Shown here one piece after another: positions 45,451 to 55,008 of a DNA stretch of 64,000 nt (position 1 is its first letter; the number at the start of each line of letters is the position of its first letter). This DNA comes from Gordonia liuliyuniae (GTDB lineage Bacteria; Actinomycetota; Actinomycetes; Mycobacteriales; Mycobacteriaceae). The notes beneath the pieces are model-generated. The model worked only from the letters and a program-made list of their open reading frames with translations, was not told the DNA's origin and made no database searches. The position numbers and the translations under genes are program-made. The stretch is taken from contig NZ_JAKKOT010000007.1 in the NCBI RefSeq assembly GCF_021739025.1, positions 1-64,000 of the forward strand, written 5' to 3'.

Positions 45451-47241
45451 CTACAGCCAGTTCGGGTCGGTGTCCATCGTGGTGCGGTCCAGCGATTCGA
45501 GCAGGTCGAACTGCACGGCCGTCTTCGGCAGCTCGTACGAGTAGAAGTAGCGGGCGGCTGCACGCTTGCCCTGGTAGAAGTCGGCTTCCGGCGACGCGGC
45601 GGCATCGGCGGCGAGCACCTGCTCGAGCCACATCCAGGCGACGACGATGTGGCCCGCCGCTTCCAGGTAGGCCGTCGCATTGGCGAGCGCGAGCTTCGGA
45701 TCGCCCGGCGCCCACACCGCGGCGGTCACCTGGCCGAGTCTGCCGACGGCCTCAGCCAACGCTTCCGCGTGCTCGGCGGCCTCGTCGCCTGCTTCCCGGC
45801 CCTTCGTGATGGTCTCGCCGATCGCTTCGACGAGGACGCCGAGGCCTTCGCCGTCGTGCATGATCACCTTGCGGCCCAACAGGTCCAGGCCGTGGATGCC
45901 GTGCGCGCCCTCGTGGATCGGATTGAGGCGGTTGTCACGGTAGTTCTGTTCGACGTCGAACTCCGTGGTGTAGCCGTAGCCGCCGTGCACCTGGATGGCG
46001 AGACTGTTCGCCTCCAGGCACCACTGGCTCGGCCAGCTCTTCGCGATCGGTGTCAGCACTTCGAGGAGCAGGTGCGTGCGGTCGCGAGCCTCCGGGGGAC
46101 CGGTGGTCTCCTCGTCGAGCAGCGACGAACAGTACAGCAAGAGCGCGAGCGCGCCCTCCACGTACGACTTCTGCGCCAGCAGCATCCGGGTGACGTCCGG
46201 GTGCTCGATGATCGGGATCGGCGCCGACTCGGGGTTCTTGTCGTCGACCGGACGGCCCTGCGTGCGGACCTTCGCGTACTCCAACGAGGTCCGGTAGCCG
46301 GCGTGGCCGAGCGCGGTCGCGAGGAATCCCACCCCGATGCGGGCCTCGTTCATCATGTTGAACATGTACTTCAGGCCGTGATGCTCTTCGCCGACGAGAT
46401 ATCCGACAGCGCCCGCGGGCGCTCCCTCGGCGGCATACGTTCCGTCGCCGAAGTTCAGCAGCGTATTGGTGGTGCCGCGGTTTCCCATCTTGTGGTTCAG
46501 GCCGACGAGCGCCACGTCGTTGCGGGTTCCGTCCGGCAGGACCTTGGGGACGACGAACAGTGAGATGCCCTTGACGCCGGGGCCGCCGCCGGGTGCTTTC
46601 GCGAGGACGAGGTGGACGATGTTCTCGGTCAGTTCGTGATCGCCGCCGGAGATCCACATCTTGGTGCCGGTCACCCGGTAGGTGCCGTCGTCGGCGGGCA
46701 CGGCCTTCGTGGTGATGTCGGCCAGCGACGATCCGGCCTGCGGCTCGGACAGACACATGGTTCCGAAGTACCGGCCTTCGAGCATGGGGCGCACCCAGGT
46801 GTCGATCTGTTCCGGCGTCCCGTACGTCGTCAACAGGTTGGCGTTGCCCACGGTCAGGAACGCGTACGACGTGGTCGGCGCGTTCTCGGCTTGGAAGAAC
46901 GCCATCGACGCGCGGGCGACGGTGTTCGGCAACTGCATGCCGCCGAGGCCCTCGTCGAACGTGCCCGCCAGGAGACCAGCCTCTCCGAATGCCGACAGGG
47001 CCCGCCCGATCTCGGGCAGGAGCACCACCTCGCCGTCGTCACCGATGTACGGTTCGGTCTGGTCGGCCGACTTGTAGTGGGGTGCGAAGAGTCTGGTCGC
47101 CATGTCTTCGGACAGGTCGAGGACGGCGTCGAACGTGTCCCGTGAATGCTCGGCGAAACGTGGTCGCGAAGTCAGCGAGGTGACGTCGAGCCACTCGTGC
47201 AGCATGAAGTCGATGTCGCGGCGATTGAGATGCTCGGTCAT
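45451..47241 (-). CDS. Acyl-CoA dehydrogenase with extended C-terminal domain
   Basis: 596 residues, the long FadE type with an additional C-terminal helical domain (about 460-596). Substrate and FAD stretches are CLSEPQAGSSLADITT (about 164), GTKMWISGGDHELTENIV, and the catalytic-Glu region NRLNPIHEGAHGIHGLDLLG (about 430). It oxidises acyl-CoA to enoyl-CoA in fatty acid degradation, with electrons going to ETF. ATG at 47241 is used. It precedes no close partner but lies 30 bp after an SDR gene on the same strand. Confidence 0.92.
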   Translation of the reverse strand: MTEHLNRRDIDFMLHEWLDVTSLTSRPRFAEHSRDTFDAVLDLSEDMATRLFAPHYKSADQTEPYIGDDGEVVLLPEIGRALSAFGEAGLLAGTFDEGLGGMQLPNTVARASMAFFQAENAPTTSYAFLTVGNANLLTTYGTPEQIDTWVRPMLEGRYFGTMCLSEPQAGSSLADITTKAVPADDGTYRVTGTKMWISGGDHELTENIVHLVLAKAPGGGPGVKGISLFVVPKVLPDGTRNDVALVGLNHKMGNRGTTNTLLNFGDGTYAAEGAPAGAVGYLVGEEHHGLKYMFNMMNEARIGVGFLATALGHAGYRTSLEYAKVRTQGRPVDDKNPESAPIPIIEHPDVTRMLLAQKSYVEGALALLLYCSSLLDEETTGPPEARDRTHLLLEVLTPIAKSWPSQWCLEANSLAIQVHGGYGYTTEFDVEQNYRDNRLNPIHEGAHGIHGLDLLGRKVIMHDGEGLGVLVEAIGETITKGREAGDEAAEHAEALAEAVGRLGQVTAAVWAPGDPKLALANATAYLEAAGHIVVAWMWLEQVLAADAAASPEADFYQGKRAAARYFYSYELPKTAVQFDLLESLDRTTMDTDPNWL

Positions 47242-47271
47242 GGGGCGATCATACGAGGAACGGTCGGTCGG

Positions 47272-48165
47272 TCAGATGCCGAGGCGTCCGATGATGCGGC
47301 CGACCGAGCGAGGGGACACGTCGCCGACGGCGCGCAGGATTGAGGCGTAGCGCGGATACAGCTGCGCGGGCCGCTCCTGCACGGCGCGGAGAATCCACTC
47401 GCCTGCCTCCTCGGGCGTCAACGCCGGGGCATCGTCGTACGATTCGGTCGGCGCGATCATCGGGGTCCGCACCAGCGGGAACCCGACCTGGGTGACGCAG
47501 ACGCCGGTGTTCGCGCACTCGGAGTCGAGGGAGCGGCCGAACGCCGCGAGCGCCGACTTCGACGCGTGGTACGCGCCGAACTTCGGCATCGAACCGGCGT
47601 GGACGCCCCAGGTGACGACGTTGACGATCTGTCCGCGTCCGGCGTCGAGCATCGAGGGCAACAGTCCGAGGGTGAGGGCGACGGAGCCGAAGTAGTTGAC
47701 GGCCATCGTCCTCTCGTAATCGTGGAATCGGTCGACGGTGTCGAGCGCGGTCCGGCGGATGGACCGGCCGACGTTGTTGACGAGGACATCAGGCGCCCCG
47801 AACGTCTCGAGGATGTCGGTGGCGAGACGTCGAGCGTCGTCGGGGTCGGCGAGGTTCGCGGTGAGAAGGTGTGCTGTTCCGCCCGCGGCGGTGATGTCGT
47901 CGCGGGTCCTCTGCAGGCCATCGATCCCGCGTGCGACGAGGACGAGTTCGGCGCCGTACGAAGCGAGGAGCCGGGCGGCCGCGTCACCGATGCCCGACGA
48001 TGCGCCGGTGACGACGATCGTTCGACCGGTCAGATCGTCGTCCTCGGTGCCTCCACTGAGCAAGTGACGGCTCACGTGACGGAGGTCGGTGAGTCCACGT
48101 GACGGATTCAACACGAAGTCACCGGTCGCGGAGACGACAGACTGGATCGACTGCAGCCCGAACAC
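47272..48165 (-). CDS. Short-chain dehydrogenase/reductase
   Basis: 297 residues. An N-terminal leader of about 45 residues precedes the Rossmann fold. NAD(P)-binding motif GASSGIG (about 54-60), NNVG (about 130) and the YHASK catalytic pair (about 199) are present. The Ser usually 13 residues before the Tyr is replaced: the VVTWGVHAGSMPKFGAY stretch has Trp there. That is an oddity that may affect the activity or shift the Ser role. The substrate is unknown. It is followed by the acyl-CoA dehydrogenase gene, 30 bp later on the same strand, so lipid metabolism is plausible. Confidence 0.85.
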   Translation of the reverse strand: MFGLQSIQSVVSATGDFVLNPSRGLTDLRHVSRHLLSGGTEDDDLTGRTIVVTGASSGIGDAAARLLASYGAELVLVARGIDGLQRTRDDITAAGGTAHLLTANLADPDDARRLATDILETFGAPDVLVNNVGRSIRRTALDTVDRFHDYERTMAVNYFGSVALTLGLLPSMLDAGRGQIVNVVTWGVHAGSMPKFGAYHASKSALAAFGRSLDSECANTGVCVTQVGFPLVRTPMIAPTESYDDAPALTPEEAGEWILRAVQERPAQLYPRYASILRAVGDVSPRSVGRIIGRLGI

Positions 48166-48168
48166 GGT

Positions 48169-48330
48169 CTACTTGTGATCCTTGATCACATCGCGAACCT
48201 CGTCCGCGCTGACATTCTTGGCGACCAACTTGCCGTTCTTCACCTTGCGAACGCTGTACTTGCCCGTCTTCTTGCCTGTGGCGACGTGAAGGCCTGCCTT
48301 CTTCGCCTTCTTGTTGAGTTCTTCCAGCAC
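48169..48330 (-). CDS. Small lysine-rich protein
   Basis: 53 residues: LEELNKKAKKAGLHVATGKK, then TGKYSVRKVKNGKLVAKNVS and a final ADEVRDVIKDHK. Strongly basic with a beta-rich middle and helical ends. GTG at 48330 is chosen with a weak AGG upstream. It ends 3 bp before the SDR gene on the same strand. No known family is recognised; a nucleic-acid-binding or ribosome-associated role would fit the charge but is not shown. Confidence 0.6.
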   Translation of the reverse strand: MLEELNKKAKKAGLHVATGKKTGKYSVRKVKNGKLVAKNVSADEVRDVIKDHK

Positions 48331-48376
48331 GCCTGGATCGTAGCCTGTGAAAATGAACAGGCGCGTCGGGTCGGCA

Positions 48377-49063
48377 CTAACCGTGTTCGATGGCGGCCCG
48401 CACACGACGCTCGAGCGCGGCTGTCCCCTCGACGGGCAGCGCGATCAGGCCGTCGAGCGCGGATCTCGCTCGTCCGTACGCTTGTCGCCGTTCCTCGCCG
48501 GACGCCGCGTCGTTCATGGCGAGGGCGAGCAGGCGTTGGGCCTTGGCGAGGCGCTCCTGTTCGAGGGGACTGAAGTCGCCGCGCCGGCGACGTCTCGCCT
48601 CCTGCTCGGCGACCGTGAGCGACGTCGCGTACGCGTGGACGGCGTCCCGGTAGGCACGGACGGCAGTGGCGTCGGTGGAGTCGGCGGCTGGACGCAGGAG
48701 GTCGGCGCGGCTGCGATCACGGTGGAATGTCTCGGTGAGTGGTTCGCGCAGATCGACGAGCATCGGATAGTCGAGGAGCGTGGCCAGGTCGGTCTCGTAG
48801 GCGAACCAGGTGTCGTCGGCGCGCTGGTGTTCGGCGACGGCCGCCGCGAGTTCCGATCGCACGGACTCTACGTCCAGGGCTGCCCGGCTCTGCGCCTGCG
48901 CACGCGCCACCGACGCCTCCTGCTTGATCCGGTACCGCTCCAGGCGTCGCTGCGCGCGTCGCTCGTTCCACGCGCTGATCCCGCGCATCACGCCGCCCAC
49001 AGACCCGCCGAACACGAAGATGAGCCACCAGTAGTTGCCGATCGCATCCCACACGCCGCTCAT
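48377..49063 (-). CDS. Membrane-anchored coiled-coil protein of unknown function
   Basis: 228 residues. One N-terminal transmembrane segment (about 8-28, IGNYWWLIFVFGGSVGGVM) is followed by a long Arg/Glu/Ala-rich helical region (ERRAQRRLERYRIKQEASVA, then QAQSRAALDVESVRSELAAA) and a C-terminal helical bundle. It resembles actinobacterial membrane proteins without assigned function. ATG at 49063 is used. Located between a Ser/Thr kinase gene and the small lysine-rich gene, all on the minus strand. Confidence 0.65.
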   Translation of the reverse strand: MSGVWDAIGNYWWLIFVFGGSVGGVMRGISAWNERRAQRRLERYRIKQEASVARAQAQSRAALDVESVRSELAAAVAEHQRADDTWFAYETDLATLLDYPMLVDLREPLTETFHRDRSRADLLRPAADSTDATAVRAYRDAVHAYATSLTVAEQEARRRRRGDFSPLEQERLAKAQRLLALAMNDAASGEERRQAYGRARSALDGLIALPVEGTAALERRVRAAIEHG

Positions 49064-49082
49064 GGTTCGAGCGTAATCCCCG

Positions 49083-50549
49083 TCAGCAGATCTCGACGCC
49101 CACGGCGGTGACGTCGTCGAGGCGACGCGCGTTCGAGCCGCTGTACTGTGCGGCCGTCGCGCAGGTGTCGGCGAGCGACGAGCCTTCGAAGTAGACCGCG
49201 TATATCGGGTTGCCGTCGCTGCTCTGGCGCAGTGACGAGCACGACTGGTCTGTGCGCAGGTACTTCGAGCCGGGATATCGGGCTAGCGTGTCGCCGACCT
49301 CGCGGGCGTACGCGCCAGGGGCGGTCGCCGAGTAGACGATGGTGACCGTACGTCCGTCGCACGGCGGGGTGCTGATGGGCGTGGACAGGCCGAGGTCGCC
49401 GACGGCGCGCGAGGTCTCAGCCGTCTCCCGCGTGGTCTCGCGAGCCTGCGTCTCGGGCGTCTGCTGGGCTTCGGTGACGGTCGTCGTCACCTGCGAGTTC
49501 TCGGCGGGCTGCGTCGAAACGTCGGCGACCGTGTCCGGCGAGTCGTCTCCGCTGCTGTCGATGGCGAACCAGACGACTCCCGCGACCAATACCACGACGA
49601 GTACGACGATGGCCGCCACGAGTGCGACGTGGCCGCCGTCGGTGCGCCCGGGTGGCGGGGGTGGGGGAGCCTGGGGTGGATGAGCCTGAGGTGGGGCAGT
49701 AGGAGGTGGGGAGAAATCGCGCACGGGTGCGGCCAGAGTCGGGGTGTAGCGGCCGGCGAGCGCGTCTCGGGCGGCAGCGGCGAACGCACCGCACGTCTGC
49801 ACTCGCTGCGCCGGGTTCTTCGCGGTGCCGGCCGCTATCACCGGATCGAGGACGGTGCCGGTCGGCGCGACCGGCCTGGTCAGGTGGCCGCTGATGATCT
49901 GTTCGATGCTCGTCGCCGCGTAGGGCGGGCTCCCGGTGACGGCTTCGAAGAGGACGCACGCCAGCGAGTAGACGTCGGCGGCCGGTGTGAGGCTCACCGA
50001 GTCGGCGAACCGTTCGGGCGCCATATAGGCGAACGAGCCGATCGCCGCGCCCGTCTGCGTCAACCGGGTGGCGCCTGCGGCCTGCGCGATCCCGAAGTCC
50101 ACGAGGTACGCGAAGCCGTTGTCGTCGACCAGGATGTTCTCGGGCTTCACATCCCGGTGCAGCAGTCCGGACGCGTGGGCGGCGTCGAGCGCGCCCGCGA
50201 TCTGGCCGACGATGTCGACCGCGCGGTCGGTCGGCACCGGGCCGTCGCGGAGAATCGAGCGCAGATCCCGACCGTGCACGATCCGCATGTCGAGGTAGAG
50301 GCGACCGTCGATCTCACCGAAGTCGTGGATCGGGATGACGTGGGGGTCGTTCAGGCGCGCGACGGTTCGCGACTCACGCAGGAACCGAGCCCGGTACTCG
50401 GCGTCGTCGGCGAGGTGGGCGGGTAGGAGTTTGAGCGCGACTGTTCGGTCCTTGACCGTGTCGACCGCCTCGTACACCTCGCCCATCCCGCCGCGCCCGA
50501 GCAGTCGGACGAGGCGGTACGGGCCGAGTGACATGTCGGGGGACGTCAT
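49083..50549 (-). CDS. Transmembrane Ser/Thr protein kinase (second copy)
   Basis: 488 residues. Kinase domain about 1-275 with GRGGMGEVYEAVD, the Lys in [21 protein letters not shown] and DFGIAQAAG then TGAAIGSFAYMAPERF. A Pro-rich linker (with a PPPPPP run) precedes a single membrane helix (about 333-354). The external part has Thr-rich stretches and four cysteines up to the C-terminus EIC. ATG at 50549 is taken; a second Met five codons later is an alternative. Same architecture as the 35569 kinase, so probably a duplicated PknF-type sensor, but with a different outside domain. Confidence 0.92.
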   Translation of the reverse strand: MTSPDMSLGPYRLVRLLGRGGMGEVYEAVDTVKDRTVALKLLPAHLADDAEYRARFLRESRTVARLNDPHVIPIHDFGEIDGRLYLDMRIVHGRDLRSILRDGPVPTDRAVDIVGQIAGALDAAHASGLLHRDVKPENILVDDNGFAYLVDFGIAQAAGATRLTQTGAAIGSFAYMAPERFADSVSLTPAADVYSLACVLFEAVTGSPPYAATSIEQIISGHLTRPVAPTGTVLDPVIAAGTAKNPAQRVQTCGAFAAAARDALAGRYTPTLAAPVRDFSPPPTAPPQAHPPQAPPPPPPGRTDGGHVALVAAIVVLVVVLVAGVVWFAIDSSGDDSPDTVADVSTQPAENSQVTTTVTEAQQTPETQARETTRETAETSRAVGDLGLSTPISTPPCDGRTVTIVYSATAPGAYAREVGDTLARYPGSKYLRTDQSCSSLRQSSDGNPIYAVYFEGSSLADTCATAAQYSGSNARRLDDVTAVGVEIC

Positions 50550-50599
50550 GCGGGGAGTATATGGTGCGTCCGCACCGTTCCCGTGTCGCGGACGCCCGC

Positions 50600-51226
50600 T
50601 TAGACGGGCAGCCCCGCTTCGAGCAGGTCGAGAGCCTCGAGGCATTCCTCGAGTGTCGGAATCTCCCCGTCGCCGGTATGGCCGACCACGTGGAAGAGCA
50701 CCCCGGCCGACGCCGCGATGAACACGCGCAGCCCGAGGCTGTCGGCAGGCACTCCGAGATAGTCGGCGATGTACTCGCGCATCTGGATGAGGGCCTGGTC
50801 GGCCTTGGCCTGTTGTGCGGTGATCAGTGCGGGCTCGGTCTGGATCAGCCGGAACCTGTCCGAGTTCGACGCCCACTCGTCATCGCTCCCGGCCCGGTAC
50901 AGCTCGGTGATGAGCCTGCGGACCAGGTCGAACCGACCCAGCCCCGGCACGATGGACCTCATCAACTCTTCTCGCACGTCGTCGAGGTCGTCGGACAGGA
51001 CCACCTGCTCCTTGCTCTGGAAGTAGCGGAAGAAGGTGGTGTGGCTGACGTCGGCGGCATCGGCGATCTGCGCGACCGTGGTCGAGGCATAGCCCTGCTT
51101 CTCGAACAGCGACATCGCGGCCGTGCGGATGGCGTTGCGGGTGCGGGCCTTGTTGCGTTCCCGCAGACCCGGCCGCGGCCCCGAGGCGTTCCCCGGGGCC
51201 GCGGCCTGCAATGGCGTCTCAGACAT
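50600..51226 (-). CDS. TetR-family regulator of the MMPL transporter
   Basis: 208 residues. A helix-turn-helix of the MexR/AcrR type is at about 25-70 (NAIRTAAMSLFEKQGYASTT, then VAQIADAADVSHTTFFRYFQSK). The C-terminal ligand domain has no clear signature. It lies 6 bp after the MMPL gene on the same strand, so it is in its operon and should repress it through the palindrome at 53471-53485. ATG at 51226 is used. Confidence 0.88.
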   Translation of the reverse strand: MSETPLQAAAPGNASGPRPGLRERNKARTRNAIRTAAMSLFEKQGYASTTVAQIADAADVSHTTFFRYFQSKEQVVLSDDLDDVREELMRSIVPGLGRFDLVRRLITELYRAGSDDEWASNSDRFRLIQTEPALITAQQAKADQALIQMREYIADYLGVPADSLGLRVFIAASAGVLFHVVGHTGDGEIPTLEECLEALDLLEAGLPV

Positions 51227-51232
51227 CTGTGA

Positions 51233-53461
51233 CTACTTCGCCTCGACCAGGTCCTCGTTCTCGGTGAGCAGCCCTGCGTCGCGGACCTTGCTGCCCTCGA
51301 TGTCGAAGTCGACGACCACCTTGTCCAGCCACTTCGGCAGGCCCCATGCGCGGTCGCCGAGAAGGGCGAGCAGCGCGGGAACGACGATCATGCGGATGAT
51401 GAACGCGTCGAAGAACACTGCGACGGCCAACGCGAAGCCCATCATCTTGGCCGTGGTGTCCGGCGCCAGCATGAACGCCGCGAACACGCTGATCATGATG
51501 ACGGCGGCCGAACTGACGACGCGGGCACCGTGACGGTAGCCGGCGATGATCGCATCCTTGGCGCTCATTCCGTGCATGAACTCCTCGCGCATTCGGGTCA
51601 CCAGGAACACCTGGTAGTCCATCGCGAGACCGAACACCACGCCCACCAGGAAGATCGGCAGGAACGACAGGAGCGGCTTGGTGTGGTCGATCAGGCCCAG
51701 CGCGCCGTCGGTGAAGATCCACGAGGTGATGCCGAATGTAGCGAGCACCGAGAACACGAAGCCGAGCGTGCCGATCAGCGGCACCCAGAGCGACCGGAAC
51801 ACACCGATCATGATCAGGAACGCCAGACCGACCACCACTGCGATGTACGGGATCAGCGCGGAGTCGAGCTTGGCCGACAGGTCGGACATGATGGCTGTCT
51901 GACCACCGACGTGGAGTTCGCCGCCGGCGGCTTCGGCGGCCGGGGCCAGATCGCGGATCTCCTCAACCAAGGTGTGCGTCTCATCCGACGACGGCGAACT
52001 GATCGGCGTCACCACGATGATGGCGCTGTCGGCGCCGACGTTCGGATTCTTCGGGTCGGCGGTGCCGTTGCCCATCCAGGAGAGGGTGGCAGGCGCGACG
52101 ACGCCGTCGAGCTTCGTGATGCTGTCGATCGTCTCGGTGGCGACCGTGTCGATCGTGCCGTCGTCGGTGTGCAAGACGACGTACAGCTCGCCGCCGATGC
52201 CTTCGCCGAATCCCTGAGCGATCAGCTCCTGGCCCGCAACCTGGTCGTCGGAGACGGTGTCCATGCCGAGCTTCATGCCGCTGGCCGGGATCGCCGCAGC
52301 AATCAGGATCGCCAGGCCACCCGCGATGAACGGGAGCGGACGCTTGGTCACCGACCTGCCGAACTTGGTGCCGAGCGTTTCGGTGTCCGGCCCGGGCGCG
52401 GCGTGCTTGATCCACGGGATGCGCGGGGTGAACGCGTACTTGCCGAACGCGCCGAGGAGCGCCGGGATCAGGGTGAGCCCGCCGAGGACTGCGACGATGA
52501 CTGCGACCGCAGCGCCCATGCCCATCTGGGTGATCAGCGGGATGCCGATGACCGTGAGGGCGGCGACCGCGATGACGACGGTCAGACCGGCGAACACGAC
52601 CGCGGTGCCCGCTGTTCCGACGGCTCTGGCGGCCGCGTCCGCGGGATCACCGCCCCGGGCGCGTTCGGTGCGATAGCGCGAGACGATGAACAGCGCGTAG
52701 TCGATGGAGACGGCGATGCCGAGCATCATGACGATCGCGGTCGCCGTCTGGTTGATGGACATGAACTCTGCCGACAAAGTCAGTAGGCCGATCGTCAGAA
52801 TGACGCCGACGATACCGGTGACCAACGGAATGAAGGCCGCGATGAGTGCGCCGAACGCGATGATCATGATGACGAATGCGATCGCGAAACCGATGAGCTC
52901 GGCGGTTCCGCCCTGTTCCATCGCCGACATCACGCCGCCGGTCGCCTCCACCTGGAGGCCGCCGGTGCGGTGTTCGGCGAGGACGTCGAGGACGGCGTCC
53001 TTGTCGTCGACGGTCACATCCATCAGGTCGATACCCTGGTGAAGGGCGATCAGGCCGACACGGCCGTCATCACCGAGGACAGCCGCGGCCTTGTCGGGCA
53101 TCGCCTGCGCGACGGTGACCGGGTTCGCGATGGTGTCGGCACCGGTGACCTCGGGCAGCTTCTTCAGGTCGGCGACGAGCGAGTCGATCTCGCTGGCGTG
53201 TTTGGCCAGGCCGTCGTCGGCTGCGATCACGATGTTCGTCGACGCTTCGGTCTGCTGCTGGTTGACAGCGGGGAAGTACTCCTCCATCTGCTCCATCGCG
53301 GTACCGCCGTCGGTGCCCGGCATCTCGAAGTCCTGGGCGAACTTGGGTTGAAGTGCGCTGATCAGCGAGAAGACCACAGCGAGGGCTGCGATCCACACGC
53401 CGAGCACCCACCATTTGTGGCGGAATGAGAACCGTCCTACACGAAACAGAAAGGATGACAT
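51233..53461 (-). CDS. MMPL-family RND transporter
   Basis: 742 residues with about 12 transmembrane segments in two halves, each preceded by an outside loop domain (about 35-175 and 390-520). Typical pieces are SAEFMSINQTATAIVMMLGI AVSIDYALFIVSRYR in the first half (about 223-258; two segments joined) and VGVVFGLAMDYQVFLVTRMR in the second (about 600). The Asp-Tyr pairs expected for proton coupling are in both. Members export lipids, siderophores or drugs. The substrate is not evident. Start ATG at 53461; the TetR follows it in an operon. Confidence 0.92.
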   Translation of the reverse strand: MSSFLFRVGRFSFRHKWWVLGVWIAALAVVFSLISALQPKFAQDFEMPGTDGGTAMEQMEEYFPAVNQQQTEASTNIVIAADDGLAKHASEIDSLVADLKKLPEVTGADTIANPVTVAQAMPDKAAAVLGDDGRVGLIALHQGIDLMDVTVDDKDAVLDVLAEHRTGGLQVEATGGVMSAMEQGGTAELIGFAIAFVIMIIAFGALIAAFIPLVTGIVGVILTIGLLTLSAEFMSINQTATAIVMMLGIAVSIDYALFIVSRYRTERARGGDPADAAARAVGTAGTAVVFAGLTVVIAVAALTVIGIPLITQMGMGAAVAVIVAVLGGLTLIPALLGAFGKYAFTPRIPWIKHAAPGPDTETLGTKFGRSVTKRPLPFIAGGLAILIAAAIPASGMKLGMDTVSDDQVAGQELIAQGFGEGIGGELYVVLHTDDGTIDTVATETIDSITKLDGVVAPATLSWMGNGTADPKNPNVGADSAIIVVTPISSPSSDETHTLVEEIRDLAPAAEAAGGELHVGGQTAIMSDLSAKLDSALIPYIAVVVGLAFLIMIGVFRSLWVPLIGTLGFVFSVLATFGITSWIFTDGALGLIDHTKPLLSFLPIFLVGVVFGLAMDYQVFLVTRMREEFMHGMSAKDAIIAGYRHGARVVSSAAVIMISVFAAFMLAPDTTAKMMGFALAVAVFFDAFIIRMIVVPALLALLGDRAWGLPKWLDKVVVDFDIEGSKVRDAGLLTENEDLVEAK

Positions 53462-53470
53462 GAGAACTAT

Positions 53471-53485
53471 TGTTACTCACTAACA
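53471..53485. promoter_or_regulatory. Candidate TetR operator before the MMPL gene
   Basis: Perfect inverted repeat TGTTA-CTCAC-TAACA, 9 bp before the MMPL ATG at 53461, in an otherwise unremarkable 87-bp gap. Its AT-rich symmetry fits binding by the TetR encoded in the same operon. Confidence 0.5.
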
Positions 53486-53548
53486 GTTTTTCGCGCCACC
53501 GGAAATCAAGTGGCGGTCATCTCCCGTCCGGCGGCACCGTGCCGACCG

Positions 53549-54976
53549 TCACGCTGGAGTCTTGCCGCCCGGGACGACGAGCGCGGCGGCGACCGCCGTC
53601 GTCAACGGCACCGACAGCGCCAACGCGATGCCGCCGACGAACGCGCGCGCCAGTTCGATCGCGACCTCCTCGGACGTGAGGAGCGACGAGGCCGGTTGCG
53701 CGGCGACCGAGAACAACAACAGCAAGGGGAGAGCGCTGCCCGCGTACGCGAACACCAGCGTGTAGACAGTGCTCGCGATGTGGTCGCGGCCGACCCGCAT
53801 CGCGGCGCGGAACGCCCCGAGGCGCGTCTGACCGGGCATCGCCGCGAGTTCGAACGTCGCCGACGCCTGCGTGATCGTCACGTCGTTCAACACGCCGAGC
53901 GTGCCGATCACGAAACCCGCCAACAGCAGGCCGTTCAACGAGAGCGTCCCCTGATACAACTGCAGACTCTTCGTCGAATCCGCGGACAGGCCGGTCAACT
54001 CGAGACTGCTGATCGCCACGCTGCTGAGGAGCCCCGCGACGACGAGTGACGCGAGGGTGCCGACCAGAGCGGCGCTCGTGCGGAGAGTGACCCCGTGCGC
54101 GAGATAGAGGACCACGAACAGGATCGCGGCCGCCGACACGATCGCGACCACGACGACGTCGTGCCCGTCCAATATCGACGGCAACGTGAAGAAGCCGAGA
54201 ATCGCGAACGCCACCGCGAGGCCGATGATCGCGCGGAGACCGCGCCAGGTGGCGACGACGACCACGGCCAGCACGAACGCGACCGCCCAGAAGATCAGCG
54301 GCGTCCCGCGCGTGTAGTCGTAGAACGCGTACGTCAGCGTGTCGTCGTCGGCGTCGATGCTGTGCGACGGCATCGCACTGACCCGGATCTCGTCGTCCAC
54401 CGACAGGCTCGGCTGCCCGGGCTGCGGATCATTCGGGGCTCCGGCGTCGATGGACTGCGAATCCGGTCCCGACCCCGACTGTGCGGCGTTCGTCGGGATC
54501 GACAGCGCCGTGTACTGGCCGCTGTTCGGCCCCGAATCGAGGTGCAGGACCGCCGCGATGCACGGGCCGCCGGTCGTCGGGATCATCGGATACTCGGCCG
54601 TCGGCTTGCCCGAGTCGACGACCGAACAGTCGGCGCGCGTCTGCGAGACGACCGTCGCATCGTAGATCTGCAGTGGCCCGCCGTCCGACGACTGGAACTG
54701 CAGGGGGATGGGGTGGTCGTCGTCGGACGGCCAGGTCATGATCGCGCCGACCGTCACGAACAGCGCGGCGATCGCGAGCACCACGATCACCGCGGGCTTG
54801 GCGTACCGGGTGAGGACCCCGGGGATGTCGCCCCCGTGATCGTGACTGTGATTCGGAGCGGGAGTGGAGCTGGGACTAGGACTGGGGTCGGGCTGGGGCG
54901 TGGGCGCTTGACGGCGCGGCCGGGGCTTCGTCGCCGGTTCGGGGGTGGGTTCCGGGTCGGGAAGGCGGTGGCTCAC
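53549..54976 (-). CDS. YibE/F family membrane protein
   Basis: 475 residues. A Pro/Ser-rich cytoplasmic N-terminus (HDHGGD with His and Asp) leads to a first membrane helix (about 60-80). An outside domain of about 140 residues follows, then a cluster of about eight membrane helices with the YibE/F core (GTLGVLNDVTITQASATFEL, and GRDHIASTVYTLVFAYAGSA). The function is unknown; permease-like transport is suggested for the family. GTG at 54976 is taken. It stands alone, with no close partner gene. Confidence 0.85.
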   Translation of the reverse strand: MSHRLPDPEPTPEPATKPRPRRQAPTPQPDPSPSPSSTPAPNHSHDHGGDIPGVLTRYAKPAVIVVLAIAALFVTVGAIMTWPSDDDHPIPLQFQSSDGGPLQIYDATVVSQTRADCSVVDSGKPTAEYPMIPTTGGPCIAAVLHLDSGPNSGQYTALSIPTNAAQSGSGPDSQSIDAGAPNDPQPGQPSLSVDDEIRVSAMPSHSIDADDDTLTYAFYDYTRGTPLIFWAVAFVLAVVVVATWRGLRAIIGLAVAFAILGFFTLPSILDGHDVVVVAIVSAAAILFVVLYLAHGVTLRTSAALVGTLASLVVAGLLSSVAISSLELTGLSADSTKSLQLYQGTLSLNGLLLAGFVIGTLGVLNDVTITQASATFELAAMPGQTRLGAFRAAMRVGRDHIASTVYTLVFAYAGSALPLLLLFSVAAQPASSLLTSEEVAIELARAFVGGIALALSVPLTTAVAAALVVPGGKTPA

Positions 54977-55008
54977 GCCGTCAAGCGTCGCATGTCAGTG
55001 ACCCTGGG

